Assembly (NCBI RefSeq): GCF_000190695.1
Contig: NZ_GL870929.1
Coordinates: 1,599,924-1,640,933 of the forward strand
Length of the DNA stretch: 41,010 nt
Direction of reading: 5' to 3'
From: Kingella denitrificans ATCC 33394
Lineage (GTDB): Bacteria > Pseudomonadota > Gammaproteobacteria > Burkholderiales > Neisseriaceae
The notes under the pieces were generated by a model. The model was not told where the DNA came from. It was given only the letters and a program-made list of their open reading frames with translations, and made no database searches. This document shows, in pieces, positions 25,011 to 34,177 of this stretch. The translations under genes were made by a program, and so were the position numbers. Each line of letters starts with the position of its first letter. The stretch's first letter is position 1.

Positions 25011-25112
25011 GATCTCAACAGAGACAGGTAATGAATGCTTCAAATATAAAAACACCCAGTCTAATTTATTTTTAAAATACATTGAAATGAATACCAGATG
25101 TCAAATATTTTT

Positions 25113-26157
25113 TGTAGCGATCAACTAATTCAACAGTCCCCAATAGGTTGTTTTTGTTAAAACAGGTGGCAAACCTTGATTGTAACGATGTGGGCGAACA
25201 AAATTGTAATACATCACATAATCTCTAACATCACCTACAGCGTGGTTTAACATCAAATACCCGCCCTTTCATCCGCTCATATTTAAATCTGCGAAACCAG
25301 CGCTCCATCCGAGCATTATCCCGATGGCTCAGAGTCGGTTTCCAACCTACCACTTGTTTCTTGTAGAGATTCATCACCACCGTTAAATAGCACCAAATCC
25401 CATTGACTTTAAGATAGGTTGTATCGCCACAAAGCACCGTTGTTTTATCAGCATTTGGTGTAAACTCACGGTTCAAATGATTGGCAAAAATCTGTCCATT
25501 CTCTTTATTTCGAGGCTGCTTGCTGAATAATCCCTGCTGTTTCATTAATTTTCTGACCAAATATAGCCCAACAAAGATGCCTTTCCGTTTCAATAAATCT
25601 CTCAATGTCCGCTTGCCTGCCGAGCCTCGACTTTCGACAAATAGCGATTTGATTTCTACCGAAAGTGCGGTGTGTTTTTGTGGCATTTTTACCGCTTTAC
25701 ATTGGGCATAATAAGTACTTTCGGACACCTCAAACAGCGCACAAAGTCGTTTGATTCCGCGCGATTTTAACGTCGTGACGGCTTGGTATTTCGCCTCTCG
25801 AGAGACATTAAAATCGCGGTAGCCTTTTTTAGAATGAGCTTATCTTCTTCCAATTCTTTGATGCGTTTTTCCAACTTGTAAATGCGCTGTTATTCGGGGG
25901 AAATCGGTTTGCTGCCGGGTAAGATATAACCTTGATTCCCCGCGTCAACTTGGCTTATCCAACGACGCAATGCTGTTTCACCGATGCCTAATTCTCGGCA
26001 GGCTTGCGAAACCGAATAACCACGTTCTTGAATTAACCTAACCGCTTCAGCTTTGAACTCCGGGCTGAAAAAACGTCTTGCTCTTTTCATTATAAAATCC
26101 TCTTGTTGATGATAGTTTACCACCTATTGAGGACTGCGGGATTAGTGTACCACTACA
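25113..26157 (-). mobile_element. Decayed IS3-family insertion sequence
   Basis: Imperfect terminal repeats begin TGTAG at 25113 and end CTACA at 26157, with ACTAAT and CAATAGG matching further in. Two overlapping transposase frames lie inside. The 3-bp flanks (TTT and GTT) do not match, so the target duplication is lost or the ends are slightly misplaced. The element is dead: nonsense codon, internal deletion and frameshift. Confidence 0.75.
25125..26090 (-). pseudogene. IS3-family transposase genes (orfA and orfB), broken
   Basis: orfA starts at 26090 after AGAGGA and shows the helix-turn-helix of HTH_Tnp_1 (SPEFKAEAVRLIQERGYSVS). A TAA at 25890-25892 replaces the glutamine of the usual PEQQRIYKLE; the frame then continues RIYKLEKRIKELEEDKLILK to 25767. 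orfB (from 25728) keeps the first catalytic aspartate (CGDTTYLKVNG). It lacks the whole stretch with the second (HSDRGSQY-type), joining LSH directly to RDNARMERWF. It then shifts frame near 25240: the tail VRDYVMYYNFVRPHRYNQGL to the stop at 25125 is in another frame. Confidence 0.85.
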
Positions 26158-26188
26158 GTTCATGAGGGTGTATAATAAATGACATCTT

Positions 26189-26551
26189 ATGATAAAAAAA
26201 GAGTTAAAGAAAATAAACTTGACACACCCTCAATTTGTTGTTTTAGCTTCTCTTGCTTATCTATCGCAAAATGATAATGAAGTTACACAAGTTATGATTT
26301 CAAAACTTTCAGAGATAGATGTCGTGACGGTGTCTCAAATATTGAGCTTATTGGAAAAACATGATTTTGTGAAAAGAAAAGAACATTCAAGAGATACAAG
26401 AGCAAAAGTTGTTATTTTAAACAAAAAAGGAGAAGAGATATTACAAACAGCTGTTCTGTTAATTGAGCAAATTGATGAGTTATTTTTCGGAAAGTTGGAT
26501 AACAACGAAGAACAATTTAAGCATTTTCTTGTTAGATTAAACAAAGAATAA
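26189..26551 (+). CDS. MarR-family transcriptional regulator, probably truncated at the start
   Basis: The protein has 120 residues. The winged helix is clear: LTHPQFVVLASLAYL, VMISKLSEIDVVTVSQIL (recognition helix) and the wing VKRKEHSRDTRAKVV. MarR proteins usually have about 20-30 more residues forming the first dimerisation helix; here a TGA at 26180-26182 closes the frame upstream and no ribosome binding site is seen. The 5' end probably was lost when the neighbouring IS3 element or island inserted. The gene is AT-rich, unlike the murJ side. Regulator of unknown target, possibly non-functional. Confidence 0.6.
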   Translation: MIKKELKKINLTHPQFVVLASLAYLSQNDNEVTQVMISKLSEIDVVTVSQILSLLEKHDFVKRKEHSRDTRAKVVILNKKGEEILQTAVLLIEQIDELFFGKLDNNEEQFKHFLVRLNKE

Positions 26552-26561
26552 GAATATTATT

Positions 26562-26591
26562 TATGGAGTTGTCAATTTTGATAGCTCCATA
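26562..26591 (+). terminator. Hairpin after the MarR gene
   Basis: A 13-bp stem with two G-T pairs (26562-26574 with 26579-26591) and a 4-base loop lies 11 bases after the MarR stop. No clear T run follows, so termination is possible but not certain. Confidence 0.35.
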
Positions 26592-26926
26592 CTACATTTG
26601 AAACTCAAAAATAGAGCATAGCTATAGAACAGAAATTTATTCAAGAGAATTATTTACACCAAAATATAGAAGTCCTCTGTTTTATTTTCAAAAAGTAAAA
26701 CAGAGAACATAAATGGTTGGCTCTTGAAAGCAATGTGTAAAAATTTTACGTTAATATTGTAAAATATAATGATATAATTACTCTGTTATCGGGGTTATTT
26801 TTACGTATTTTTAAGAAAGTCATCAATATTTGATTGCAACAAGTTGAAATAATTAGATTTTTATTTTTTCATTCTTTCCTTATATAGAAACAACCGTTCT
26901 GACGTTTTGTCGCCGAATAAAGCCAT
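26592..26926. other. AT-rich gap without a gene
   Basis: I see no reading frame, RNA gene or repeat of note. It is the last stretch of island-like composition before the first perfect host DUS at 26929. Confidence 0.4.
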
Positions 26927-26972
26927 AAAAGCAGCCTGCACTTTTCCAATGTTGAAAGTGCAGGCTGCTTTT
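26927..26972. terminator. Inverted DUS pair, bidirectional terminator
   Basis: AAGCAGCCTGCA at 26929-26940 pairs with its inverse at 26959-26970; the stem extends through CTTTTC/GAAAG with T and A runs outside. It stands after the stop of the minus-strand 92-residue gene. It is the leftmost perfect host DUS in the window. Confidence 0.85.
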
Positions 26973-26988
26973 TATCGCGGCTCAATGC

Positions 26989-27267
26989 TTATTTGGCTTT
27001 TTTTGCTGCTTGCTGTTCCAGCGATGTGAAACGTGCGGCCAGATATTCGTGTAGCAGGTCGCGTTTTTCCCAGAAGAATTTTTCAAATTTCGCCAGAGAA
27101 TAAATCTTCTGTACCATTTTGGGGAAACCGGTGTGCAGGATGGCGGCCAGTTCGCGGCTTTGCTGTTCGTTGTCCATGGCGTTGCGCAGCGTGGTTTCAT
27201 GGTCGGCCAGATATTGGTCGATTTGCTTTTTTACATAGTTGCTGATTTGAAATTGGTTGATGTTCAT
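26989..27267 (-). CDS. Conserved-looking hypothetical protein, 92 residues
   Basis: The protein is helical and soluble, beginning MNINQFQISNYVKKQIDQYL and ending in a lysine/alanine tail. I do not recognise a family. The ATG at 27267 is preceded by AAAGGA at good spacing, while a longer frame to 27348 runs through a DUS and has no binding site. It sits alone between two DUS terminators, in host-like sequence. Confidence 0.7.
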   Translation of the reverse strand: MNINQFQISNYVKKQIDQYLADHETTLRNAMDNEQQSRELAAILHTGFPKMVQKIYSLAKFEKFFWEKRDLLHEYLAARFTSLEQQAAKKAK

Positions 27268-27335
27268 CGTTATTCCTTTGGGTTGAATCGATTGGCATGG
27301 TTGAAATAAGCCAGTTGTGTGCCAGTTTATCCAAA

Positions 27336-27389
27336 AAGCAGCCTGCATTCAAATTCGATACCTTTAATATTAAGGTGTGCAGGCTGCTT
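27336..27389. terminator. Inverted DUS pair after murJ
   Basis: AAGCAGCCTGCA at 27336-27347 and its inverse at 27378-27389 form a stem-loop seven bases after the murJ stop (minus strand). It probably terminates murJ. Confidence 0.8.
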
Positions 27390-27396
27390 TCTCCGT

Positions 27397-28935
27397 TTAT
27401 TTCTGTTCCACGCGTTTCAGCTCGCGCACACGCCAGCCCAGCAGATGTAGCGTGGCAAAATACAGCAGCACTGCCAAGCTGATAAACGCCGCTAAAATCC
27501 CGGCACGGTGATAGCCGCGCAGGCTGCCCCAGTCCACGGGGAAAAAAGACTGTGCGGCATAAAGTCCGCCCGCCATCACGCATAAGGCAATGCCGATGCG
27601 GAGCAGATAGCGCCGCCAGCCGGCACGGGGCGTGTAAAGTTCGCGGATACGTAGCATACTCAGCAGCAGCAGGGCGTTCACCCATGCACCCAATGCGGTG
27701 GCCAATGCCAGGCCGATGTGCTTCAAATTCCAGACCAGTATCAGATTGAACAACTGTGTGCATGCCAGCGAAATCAGTGCGATTTTGGTCGGTGTTTTCA
27801 CATTTTTCTGCGCATAAAAGCCGGAAGCCAGAATGCGCGGCAGAATCATGGCGGGCAGCCCCACCGAATAGGCCAGCAGCGCGTAATGCGTCATTTGTGC
27901 ATCGTGCACGCTGAATTGGCGGTACATAAACAGCGTTGCCACCAGCGGGAAACCCAGCACGGCCAGCCCCACCGCGGCAGGAAGAATCAGCAGCAGGCAC
28001 AGGCGCAATCCCCAGTCGAGCAGGGCGGAAAATTCCGCTTGGCTGTTGGCGGAGGCATGTTTGGAAAGATTGGGCAGCAGGATGGTGGCCAACGCTGCGC
28101 CGATAACGCCGGAAGGCAGCTCCATCAAGCGGTCGGCATAATACATCCACGACACGCTGCCCACCGCCAAATAAGAAGCGAAAATCGTGTTAATCACCAG
28201 CGAAATCTGCGCCGCAGAAGAGCCGATAATGGAAGGCACCATTTGTTTTAAAATGCGGTTCACGGCGGCATCGCGGAAATCCAGCTTCGGCATTTTCAGA
28301 AAACCCAGCTTGAACAGCCAGGGCAGCTGGAACGACAACTGCAACACGCCGCCCGCCAGCACCGCCCAGCCCAGCGCCATAATGGGCGGGTCGAAATACG
28401 GCACCAAAAATACGGCAAAGACGATAAATGAAATATTCAGCAGAACCGGCGTGAACGCAGGAATGGAAAATTGGCTGTATGTATTCAGAATGCTGCCCAC
28501 AAAAGACGACAGCGAAATGAGCAGGATATAAGGAAACACCACGCGCAGCAGCGATACGGCCAAATCAAAGCGTGTGCCGTCGTTCAGGCCGCTGGCCGTC
28601 AGCCAAATCACAACCGGCGCGGCCAAAACTCCAATCGCCGTCACAATGCACAGGACAAACGACAGCATCCCCGCCACATGCTGCACCAACCGCTGCGTAT
28701 TTTCGGGCGACTGGTTTTGCCGATATTCCGCCAGCACCGGCACAAATGCCTGTGAGAACGCACCTTCGGCAAAAATGCGGCGCAAAAGATTGGGCAGGCG
28801 GAAAGCCACCACAAAAGCATCCATTGCCGCGCCCGCGCCGAAAACGCGCGCCACCACCGCATCACGGATAAAGCCCAACACGCGCGAAAGCATCGTCATG
28901 CTGCTCAGCCGCGCCAAAACCGCCAGTAAATTCAT
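27397..28935 (-). CDS. murJ: Lipid II flippase MurJ
   Basis: The protein has 512 residues, the usual length, and is a polytopic inner-membrane protein of about 14 helices. It moves lipid II across the inner membrane for peptidoglycan synthesis. The family's N-terminal signature is present: SRVLGFIRDAVVARVFGAG with the essential arginine in FIRD, then FRLPNLLRRIFAEGAFSQAF. I chose the ATG at 28935 (MNLLAVLARL), which matches the family start; a frame to 28974 would add 13 residues. The ribosome binding site is weak. It has its own DUS terminator and reads as a single-gene unit in GC-rich host sequence. Confidence 0.97.
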   Translation of the reverse strand: MNLLAVLARLSSMTMLSRVLGFIRDAVVARVFGAGAAMDAFVVAFRLPNLLRRIFAEGAFSQAFVPVLAEYRQNQSPENTQRLVQHVAGMLSFVLCIVTAIGVLAAPVVIWLTASGLNDGTRFDLAVSLLRVVFPYILLISLSSFVGSILNTYSQFSIPAFTPVLLNISFIVFAVFLVPYFDPPIMALGWAVLAGGVLQLSFQLPWLFKLGFLKMPKLDFRDAAVNRILKQMVPSIIGSSAAQISLVINTIFASYLAVGSVSWMYYADRLMELPSGVIGAALATILLPNLSKHASANSQAEFSALLDWGLRLCLLLILPAAVGLAVLGFPLVATLFMYRQFSVHDAQMTHYALLAYSVGLPAMILPRILASGFYAQKNVKTPTKIALISLACTQLFNLILVWNLKHIGLALATALGAWVNALLLLSMLRIRELYTPRAGWRRYLLRIGIALCVMAGGLYAAQSFFPVDWGSLRGYHRAGILAAFISLAVLLYFATLHLLGWRVRELKRVEQK

Positions 28936-29319
28936 GGTCTGCCTGTCCAAATATAAAGGCGCGAAGTTTAACATGAAAAGATACGGCCGATTAAATCAGT
29001 CTCAGGATTTCGATGGTTGGTTTCTTATATTATAGGTGGGCACGAGAAAGTGCAGGCTGCCTTGGTTGGCGGGATAAAATTGAGGGCAAGGGTATTTATT
29101 GTTGCGGCAGGAAGTTTTATATCTGCTAAAATTGCCGTAACAAGGCCATAAAAAGCAGCCTGCACCTTAATTATGTGTCAAAAAAACAACACAAAATACG
29201 CTGCCAAAGAAAACTGTATTATTTTTGCAACATATAATAAAGAGCAGATAAAACATTGGTTTACGTTAAAATAAAATACCAAAAAAAGTAAATCCAACGT
29301 AAATGCCCGTTGCAAACAC
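28936..29319. other. Intergenic region between murJ and the porin gene
   Basis: No gene is supported. It holds an imperfect DUS inverse at 29051-29062 and a perfect DUS at 29153-29164, then AT-rich sequence leading into the porin promoter. Confidence 0.6.
29153..29164 (+). repeat. DNA uptake sequence AAGCAGCCTGCA
   Basis: Single perfect host-dialect DUS between murJ and the porin gene. Confidence 0.85.
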
Positions 29320-29349
29320 TTGTGTAACCCACATGAATATCGCTATATT
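29320..29349 (+). promoter_or_regulatory. Probable porin promoter
   Basis: TTGTGT (29320-29325) and TATATT (29344-29349) are separated by 18 bases. This would give a leader of about 95 bases before the porin ATG at 29451. Confidence 0.55.
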
Positions 29350-29450
29350 ACACCCACAACGCCAGACCCAGTTGTTTGGCAAGTGAAGTAAGTTTTTACA
29401 ACAGTTGGCGAAAGCCAATCCCTTTTTCAACAAGTAAAAGGAACTTGAAC

Positions 29451-30542
29451 ATGAAAAAAACCTTAATTGCAGTAGCATTGGCTACTTTGTCTGCAACTTC
29501 AATGGCAGACGTAATCCTGTACGGCCAAATCAAAGGCGGTGTAGAATTTTCTAAAATCAAAGATGTTGACGGTACTGTAACTCAAATCGTTGACTACGGT
29601 TCACGTATCGGTTTCAAAGGTCACGAAGACTTGGGCAATGGCCTGCAAGCTATCTGGCAATTGGAACAAAAAGTGAACATTGGTGGTGGTAATGGTTCTC
29701 AAACAATTACTCTGCCTGGTGGTGCTGGTACAGTAAACGCTTCTACAGCGAGCGGCTTCGGTACTCGTGACTCTTTCATCGGTTTGCGCGGTAACTTTGG
29801 TCAAGTAACTGTTGGTTACCAACACAACGCCATTGGCTACACTAACGACAAACTGGACATTTGGGAATATAACAATGAATATGCCGGTTTGGGTGTGTTC
29901 ACTCGCGCAACTGCATTGAACAAACGTTCTACCAGCGTTCGTTATGTCAGCCCAGACTTCGGTGGTTTCACAGTTGAAGGTTCCGTAACTCCTAGCGACA
30001 ACAACAATGGTGCGGATGCTAGCAATCCTGATACTTACTCTAACGCCAGCAAATCCATCTACTCTTTGGGCTTGCACTACAAAAATGCTGGTTTCTTTGC
30101 TGACGTAGCTGGTGGTTATGCTAACAAAGCTGCAACAACTACGAATGGTACTAAACCTGGTCATCAAATCGTTGCCCAAGTGGGTTACGATGCACAACCT
30201 TGGTTCGCAGGTGTTGCTTACCAAAACACTAAACGTGCAGAACTTGCAGACAGCGTATTTGCAGATGCGAAAACTGTAAACGAAGTAGCTGGTACTGTTG
30301 CATACAATGTAACTGAACCACTGCGTGTTAAAGCTTCTGTTGGTTACGGCTTCGGTATCAAAGAAGAAGACGGCACTAAATTGTTCGGTAACGGTCGCTA
30401 CATCCAAGGTGTAGTAGGTGCTGACTACGCATTGTCTAAACGTACTCAAGCAAATGCTCAAGTTGGTTACGTTCAAGCTGGTAGCGGTGATGAGAAATTC
30501 CGCGCTGGTACTTTAAGCGTTGGCTTGAAACACAAATTCTAA
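29451..30542 (+). CDS. por: Neisserial-type trimeric porin
   Basis: The protein has 363 residues. The signal peptide is MKKTLIAVALATLSATSMA, cleaved before DVILYGQIKGGV, the typical mature start of neisserial PorA/PorB-like porins. The protein alternates short amphipathic strands, has Gly/Asn-rich loops and ends in GLKHKF; the terminal phenylalanine is the outer-membrane assembly signal. It forms a general diffusion pore. AAAGGA precedes the ATG. The codon use is strongly biased (AAC, GGT, CGT), as in highly expressed genes. A 291-residue frame on the other strand is an artefact. A strong terminator follows. Confidence 0.95.
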   Translation: MKKTLIAVALATLSATSMADVILYGQIKGGVEFSKIKDVDGTVTQIVDYGSRIGFKGHEDLGNGLQAIWQLEQKVNIGGGNGSQTITLPGGAGTVNASTASGFGTRDSFIGLRGNFGQVTVGYQHNAIGYTNDKLDIWEYNNEYAGLGVFTRATALNKRSTSVRYVSPDFGGFTVEGSVTPSDNNNGADASNPDTYSNASKSIYSLGLHYKNAGFFADVAGGYANKAATTTNGTKPGHQIVAQVGYDAQPWFAGVAYQNTKRAELADSVFADAKTVNEVAGTVAYNVTEPLRVKASVGYGFGIKEEDGTKLFGNGRYIQGVVGADYALSKRTQANAQVGYVQAGSGDEKFRAGTLSVGLKHKF

Positions 30543-30561
30543 TTTAGCATTTAGCTAATCT

Positions 30562-30593
30562 AATCCCACCAAGTTTTGCTTGGTGGGATTTTT
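30562..30593 (+). terminator. Porin terminator
   Basis: A perfect 12-bp stem AATCCCACCAAG/CTTGGTGGGATT with a 5-base loop, then TTT, lies 20 bases after the porin stop. Confidence 0.92.
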
Positions 30594-30628
30594 CATTTAC
30601 TCATTCCCCATTGCCATCAATCTCTAAA

Positions 30629-30640
30629 AAGCAGCCTGCA
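30629..30640 (+). repeat. DNA uptake sequence
   Basis: Perfect AAGCAGCCTGCA between the porin terminator and dnaE. Confidence 0.85.
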
Positions 30641-30683
30641 AATTTGAATTCGCCAATATGTTAGAATAGCGTTTTGGATTCAA

Positions 30684-30695
30684 AAGCAGCCTGCA
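30684..30695 (+). repeat. DNA uptake sequence abutting the dnaE start
   Basis: Perfect AAGCAGCCTGCA ending five bases before the dnaE ATG, where a ribosome binding site would be expected. Confidence 0.85.
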
Positions 30696-30700
30696 CTTTC

Positions 30701-33700
30701 ATGAACGCTATTCCCTACATCCCTCTTCGCGCCCATTCCGAGTTTTCCATCACAGACGGCATTATCCGCGTTGGAGAACTGGCAAAAACCGCCGCTGAAT
30801 ACGGCTATCCTGCCGTGGCATTGACCGATTTAATGAACACGTTCGGCCTGCTCAAGTTTTACAAGGCCTGCCGCAAAGCCGGGGTGAAGCCGATTTTGGG
30901 TGCGGAAGTCCGTATTGCCAATCCAAAGCAGCCTGCACAGCCGTTCCGTGCCTTGCTGTTGATTCGCAACCATTCGGGATACGTGCGTTTGGGCGAGTTG
31001 CTGACATTGGCGCATACTGACGAATACCGCGATTTGATAGCACCGCAGTTGCAGGAAGAATGGCTGGCGGAAGGCGACAATTCGGGTTTGATTTGCCTGT
31101 CGGGCGCGCAGTGGGGTGAAATCGGCCAGGCATTGCTGGCGGGGCATGAAGAGCAGGCATTGCAGGCTGCACAAAAATATGCGGCGTGGTTTGAACAGGC
31201 GTTTTATTTGGAAGTGCAGCGTTTGCCGGATAAGCCGGAATGGGAAACGGTGGTGGCGGGCAGCGTGCGCTTGGCGGAGCAGCTGGATTTGCCGGTGGTG
31301 GCGACCCATGCGACCCAGTTTTTGCAGCGCGAAGACTTCACGGCGCACGATGCCCGGGTGTGCATTGCCGGCGGCTGGGTGCTGGCGGACGACAAGCGGC
31401 CGCATGATTTTTCCGACAGCCAGTATTTCGCGCACCCTGAAGAAATGGCGGAGCGTTTTGCCGATTTGCCGGCTGCATTGGCCAATTCGCTGGAAATTGC
31501 CAAACGCTGCAATGTGGAATTGGAATTGGGCAAGAATTTCCTGCCGGATTTCCCCACGCCAGAAGGCATGCCGCTGAATGATTATTTGTGCGTGCTGGCC
31601 AATCAGGGTTTGCGCGAACGCATGGAAGTGCTGTATCCCGACGAAGCGGAGCGTAATGCGAAAATGCCCGAATATCAGGCACGGCTGGATTTCGAGTTAC
31701 AGACGATTATCCAGATGGGTTTCCCGGGCTACTTCCTGATTGTGCAGGACTTTATCAACTGGGCGAAGCAGAACGGCTGCCCTGTGGGGCCGGGCCGCGG
31801 TTCGGGCGCGGGCTCACTGGTGGCGTATGCATTGAAGATTACCGACCTTGACCCGTTGAAATACGCGCTGCTGTTCGAGCGTTTCCTGAACCCCGAACGC
31901 GTTTCCATGCCCGACTTCGATATCGATTTCTGCCAAGCCAACCGCGGCCGCGTGATTGAATATGTACGCGAAAAATACGGTAAAGAAGCGGTCAGCCAAA
32001 TCGTGACGTTCGGCACGCTGTCGTCCAAAGCGGTGATTCGCGATGTGGGGCGCGTGCTGCAATTACCGTTCGGCCTGTGCGACCGTTTGTCCAAACTGGT
32101 GCCTGTGGAAGCCAACAAACCGCTAGGGTTGCAGGCTGCTTTGGAAGCCGAACCCGAAATCCGCACGTTGATTGAAGCGGAAGAAGCCGAAGAATTATTG
32201 ACGCTGGCGCTGAAACTGGAAGATTTGACGCGCAATTTGGGCATGCACGCGGGCGGCGTATTGATTGCGCCGGGGCGGATTGCCGATTTCTGCGGCGTGT
32301 ATCAGGCGGATGAGCATTCGTCGCCCGTTTCGATGTACGACAAAGGCGACGTGGAAGAAATCGGCTTGGTCAAATTTGACTTTTTGGGTCTGCGCAACCT
32401 GACCATTATCGAAATGGCGCAGCAATTCATCCGCCAAACGCGTGGCGAAGACATTGACGTGAACCGCATTGCGCTGGACGACCAGGCGGCGTACCAAATT
32501 TTCCGCGATGCCAACACCACCGCCGTCTTCCAGTTCGAATCCAGCGGCATGAAGCAGATGCTGAAAACGGCGCACACCACGAAATTTGAAGAGCTGATTG
32601 CGTTTGTATCGCTATACCGCCCCGGTCCGATGGAGAACATTCCCGATTTTGTGGCGCGGATGAAAGGCGCGAAATTCGAATATATGCACCCGTTGCTCGA
32701 ACCCGTGCTGGAACCGACCTACGGCATTATGGTGTATCAAGAACAGGTCATGCAGGCTGCACAGGTGATTGGCGGCTATTCGCTGGGTGGTGCGGACTTG
32801 CTGCGCCGTGCCATGGGTAAGAAAAAACCCGAAGAAATGGTGAAGCACCGCGAGATTTTTGCCGAAGGGGCGGCCAAACAGAATATCGACCGCGCCAAAG
32901 CCGATGAAATTTTCGATTACATGGAAAAATTTGCGGGATACGGCTTCAACAAATCGCACGCGGCGGCTTATGCGTATGTGTCGTACCAAACCGCGTGGCT
33001 CAAAGCGCATTATCCGGCCGAATTCATGGCGGCTACCATGTCCAGCGAATTGGACAATACCGACCAGCTCAAAGTCTTTTTTGACGATGCACAGCGCCCC
33101 GTGAACGGCATCCGCTTCCTGCCGCCCGACATCAACCAGTCCTTCTACCGCTTCATCCCGAATGCGAACAACGAAATCCGCTACGCATTGGGCGCGATTA
33201 AAGGCACGGGCGAGGCGGTGGTGAACCAGATTGTGGCCGAGCGCGAAGCAAACGGCGCGTTCACGGGCTTGCTGGATTTTTGCGAACGCATGGGCAAGCA
33301 CATCAACCGCCGTTCGGTGGAAGCCCTGATTCGCGGCGGCGCATTCGACGCGCTCGAACCCAACCGCGCCATGCTGCTGGCCAATGTGGATTTGGCGCTG
33401 CAAAACGCCGAGCAGAAACACCAATCGGCCAACCAAGGCGGCTTGTTCGATATGTTTGACGATGTGATTGACGACATCCAAATGCAGCCTGCACCCGCTT
33501 GGAGCGAAGCCGTGCAGCTGGCCGAAGAAAAAACCGCCATCGGCTTTTATTTGAGCGGACACCCGTTCTCGCCATACCGCGAAGAAGTGCGCCGTGTTGC
33601 CCCCGTATCGTTGGCAAAATTGAGCGAACAGGACGGCACGCAGCGTGTTGCCGGTTTCGCCACCTCCATCCGCAGCATCATGACCAAGCGCGGCAAAATG

Positions 33701-34135
33701 CTCGCCATCATGCTGGAAGACGACGAAGCCAAACAGGAAGTGTTGGTGCAGGGCGACATTTTGGCCGAATTGCCGCGCGAAGTGTTGCAGGCCGACCAAA
33801 TCCTGATTTGCGACTGCCGCGTGTACCGCAACGAATCCGGCGAACTGCGGCTCAATGCCAATACTGTGCGCACGCTGAACCAGGCACGCGTCGCATACGC
33901 AGACTGCTTAACGCTGACATTGCAGCCTGCACACGATATCGATGCGCTGGCACAGCTATTGCTGCCGCATACCCAGATGGAAGAAGAACGCCGTATCGGG
34001 CTGCGCTTCCGTTATCAAAACGAACGCGCATACGGCGAACTACTGCCCGCGCCGCAATGGAGAATCGCACTGACCGAACCGCTGCTGGCGGCCTTGGCAC
34101 ATTTGCTGGGCGATAAAGCCATCAGCATCGATTGA
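30701..34135 (+). CDS. dnaE: DNA polymerase III alpha subunit DnaE
   Basis: The 1144-residue catalytic subunit of the replicative polymerase. The N-terminal PHP domain begins YIPLRAHSEFSITDG; the polymerase core has GPGRGSGAGSLVAYAL and the catalytic aspartates in MPDFDIDFC (about 405-409). Later comes the helix-hairpin-helix region (KGTGEAVVNQIV), the OB fold (VAGFATSIRSIMTKRGK) and a C-terminal tail. I chose the ATG at 30701 because the protein then begins as in relatives; a frame nine residues longer runs through a DUS. Perfect DUS copies lie inside the gene at 30926-30937 and 32130-32141, with several one-mismatch copies, a sign of long residence in this lineage. Long frames on the other strand are artefacts. 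Confidence 0.97.
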   Translation: MNAIPYIPLRAHSEFSITDGIIRVGELAKTAAEYGYPAVALTDLMNTFGLLKFYKACRKAGVKPILGAEVRIANPKQPAQPFRALLLIRNHSGYVRLGELLTLAHTDEYRDLIAPQLQEEWLAEGDNSGLICLSGAQWGEIGQALLAGHEEQALQAAQKYAAWFEQAFYLEVQRLPDKPEWETVVAGSVRLAEQLDLPVVATHATQFLQREDFTAHDARVCIAGGWVLADDKRPHDFSDSQYFAHPEEMAERFADLPAALANSLEIAKRCNVELELGKNFLPDFPTPEGMPLNDYLCVLANQGLRERMEVLYPDEAERNAKMPEYQARLDFELQTIIQMGFPGYFLIVQDFINWAKQNGCPVGPGRGSGAGSLVAYALKITDLDPLKYALLFERFLNPERVSMPDFDIDFCQANRGRVIEYVREKYGKEAVSQIVTFGTLSSKAVIRDVGRVLQLPFGLCDRLSKLVPVEANKPLGLQAALEAEPEIRTLIEAEEAEELLTLALKLEDLTRNLGMHAGGVLIAPGRIADFCGVYQADEHSSPVSMYDKGDVEEIGLVKFDFLGLRNLTIIEMAQQFIRQTRGEDIDVNRIALDDQAAYQIFRDANTTAVFQFESSGMKQMLKTAHTTKFEELIAFVSLYRPGPMENIPDFVARMKGAKFEYMHPLLEPVLEPTYGIMVYQEQVMQAAQVIGGYSLGGADLLRRAMGKKKPEEMVKHREIFAEGAAKQNIDRAKADEIFDYMEKFAGYGFNKSHAAAYAYVSYQTAWLKAHYPAEFMAATMSSELDNTDQLKVFFDDAQRPVNGIRFLPPDINQSFYRFIPNANNEIRYALGAIKGTGEAVVNQIVAEREANGAFTGLLDFCERMGKHINRRSVEALIRGGAFDALEPNRAMLLANVDLALQNAEQKHQSANQGGLFDMFDDVIDDIQMQPAPAWSEAVQLAEEKTAIGFYLSGHPFSPYREEVRRVAPVSLAKLSEQDGTQRVAGFATSIRSIMTKRGKMLAIMLEDDEAKQEVLVQGDILAELPREVLQADQILICDCRVYRNESGELRLNANTVRTLNQARVAYADCLTLTLQPAHDIDALAQLLLPHTQMEEERRIGLRFRYQNERAYGELLPAPQWRIALTEPLLAALAHLLGDKAISID
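30926..30937 (+). repeat. DNA uptake sequence inside dnaE
   Basis: Perfect AAGCAGCCTGCA within coding sequence, read as KQPAQ in frame. Confidence 0.85.
32130..32141 (-). repeat. DNA uptake sequence inside dnaE, inverted
   Basis: Perfect TGCAGGCTGCTT within coding sequence, read as LQAAL in frame. Confidence 0.85.
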
Positions 34136-34153
34136 TGGTTTTTATGCCCTAAA

Positions 34154-34165
34154 AAGCAGCCTGCA
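34154..34165 (+). repeat. DNA uptake sequence after dnaE
   Basis: Single perfect AAGCAGCCTGCA between the converging ends of dnaE and the 111-residue gene. Confidence 0.85.
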
Positions 34166-34177
34166 TCCCTTTTGCGC

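Noticed and set aside
29601..30476. 291-residue open frame opposite the porin gene
   Set aside because: It arises from strong codon bias of the porin gene; the protein is Thr/Val/Cys-rich without domain pattern.
32612..33799. 395-residue open frame opposite dnaE
   Set aside because: It lies wholly within a certain gene, has no recognisable domain or binding site, and its amino-acid make-up reflects antisense codon bias.
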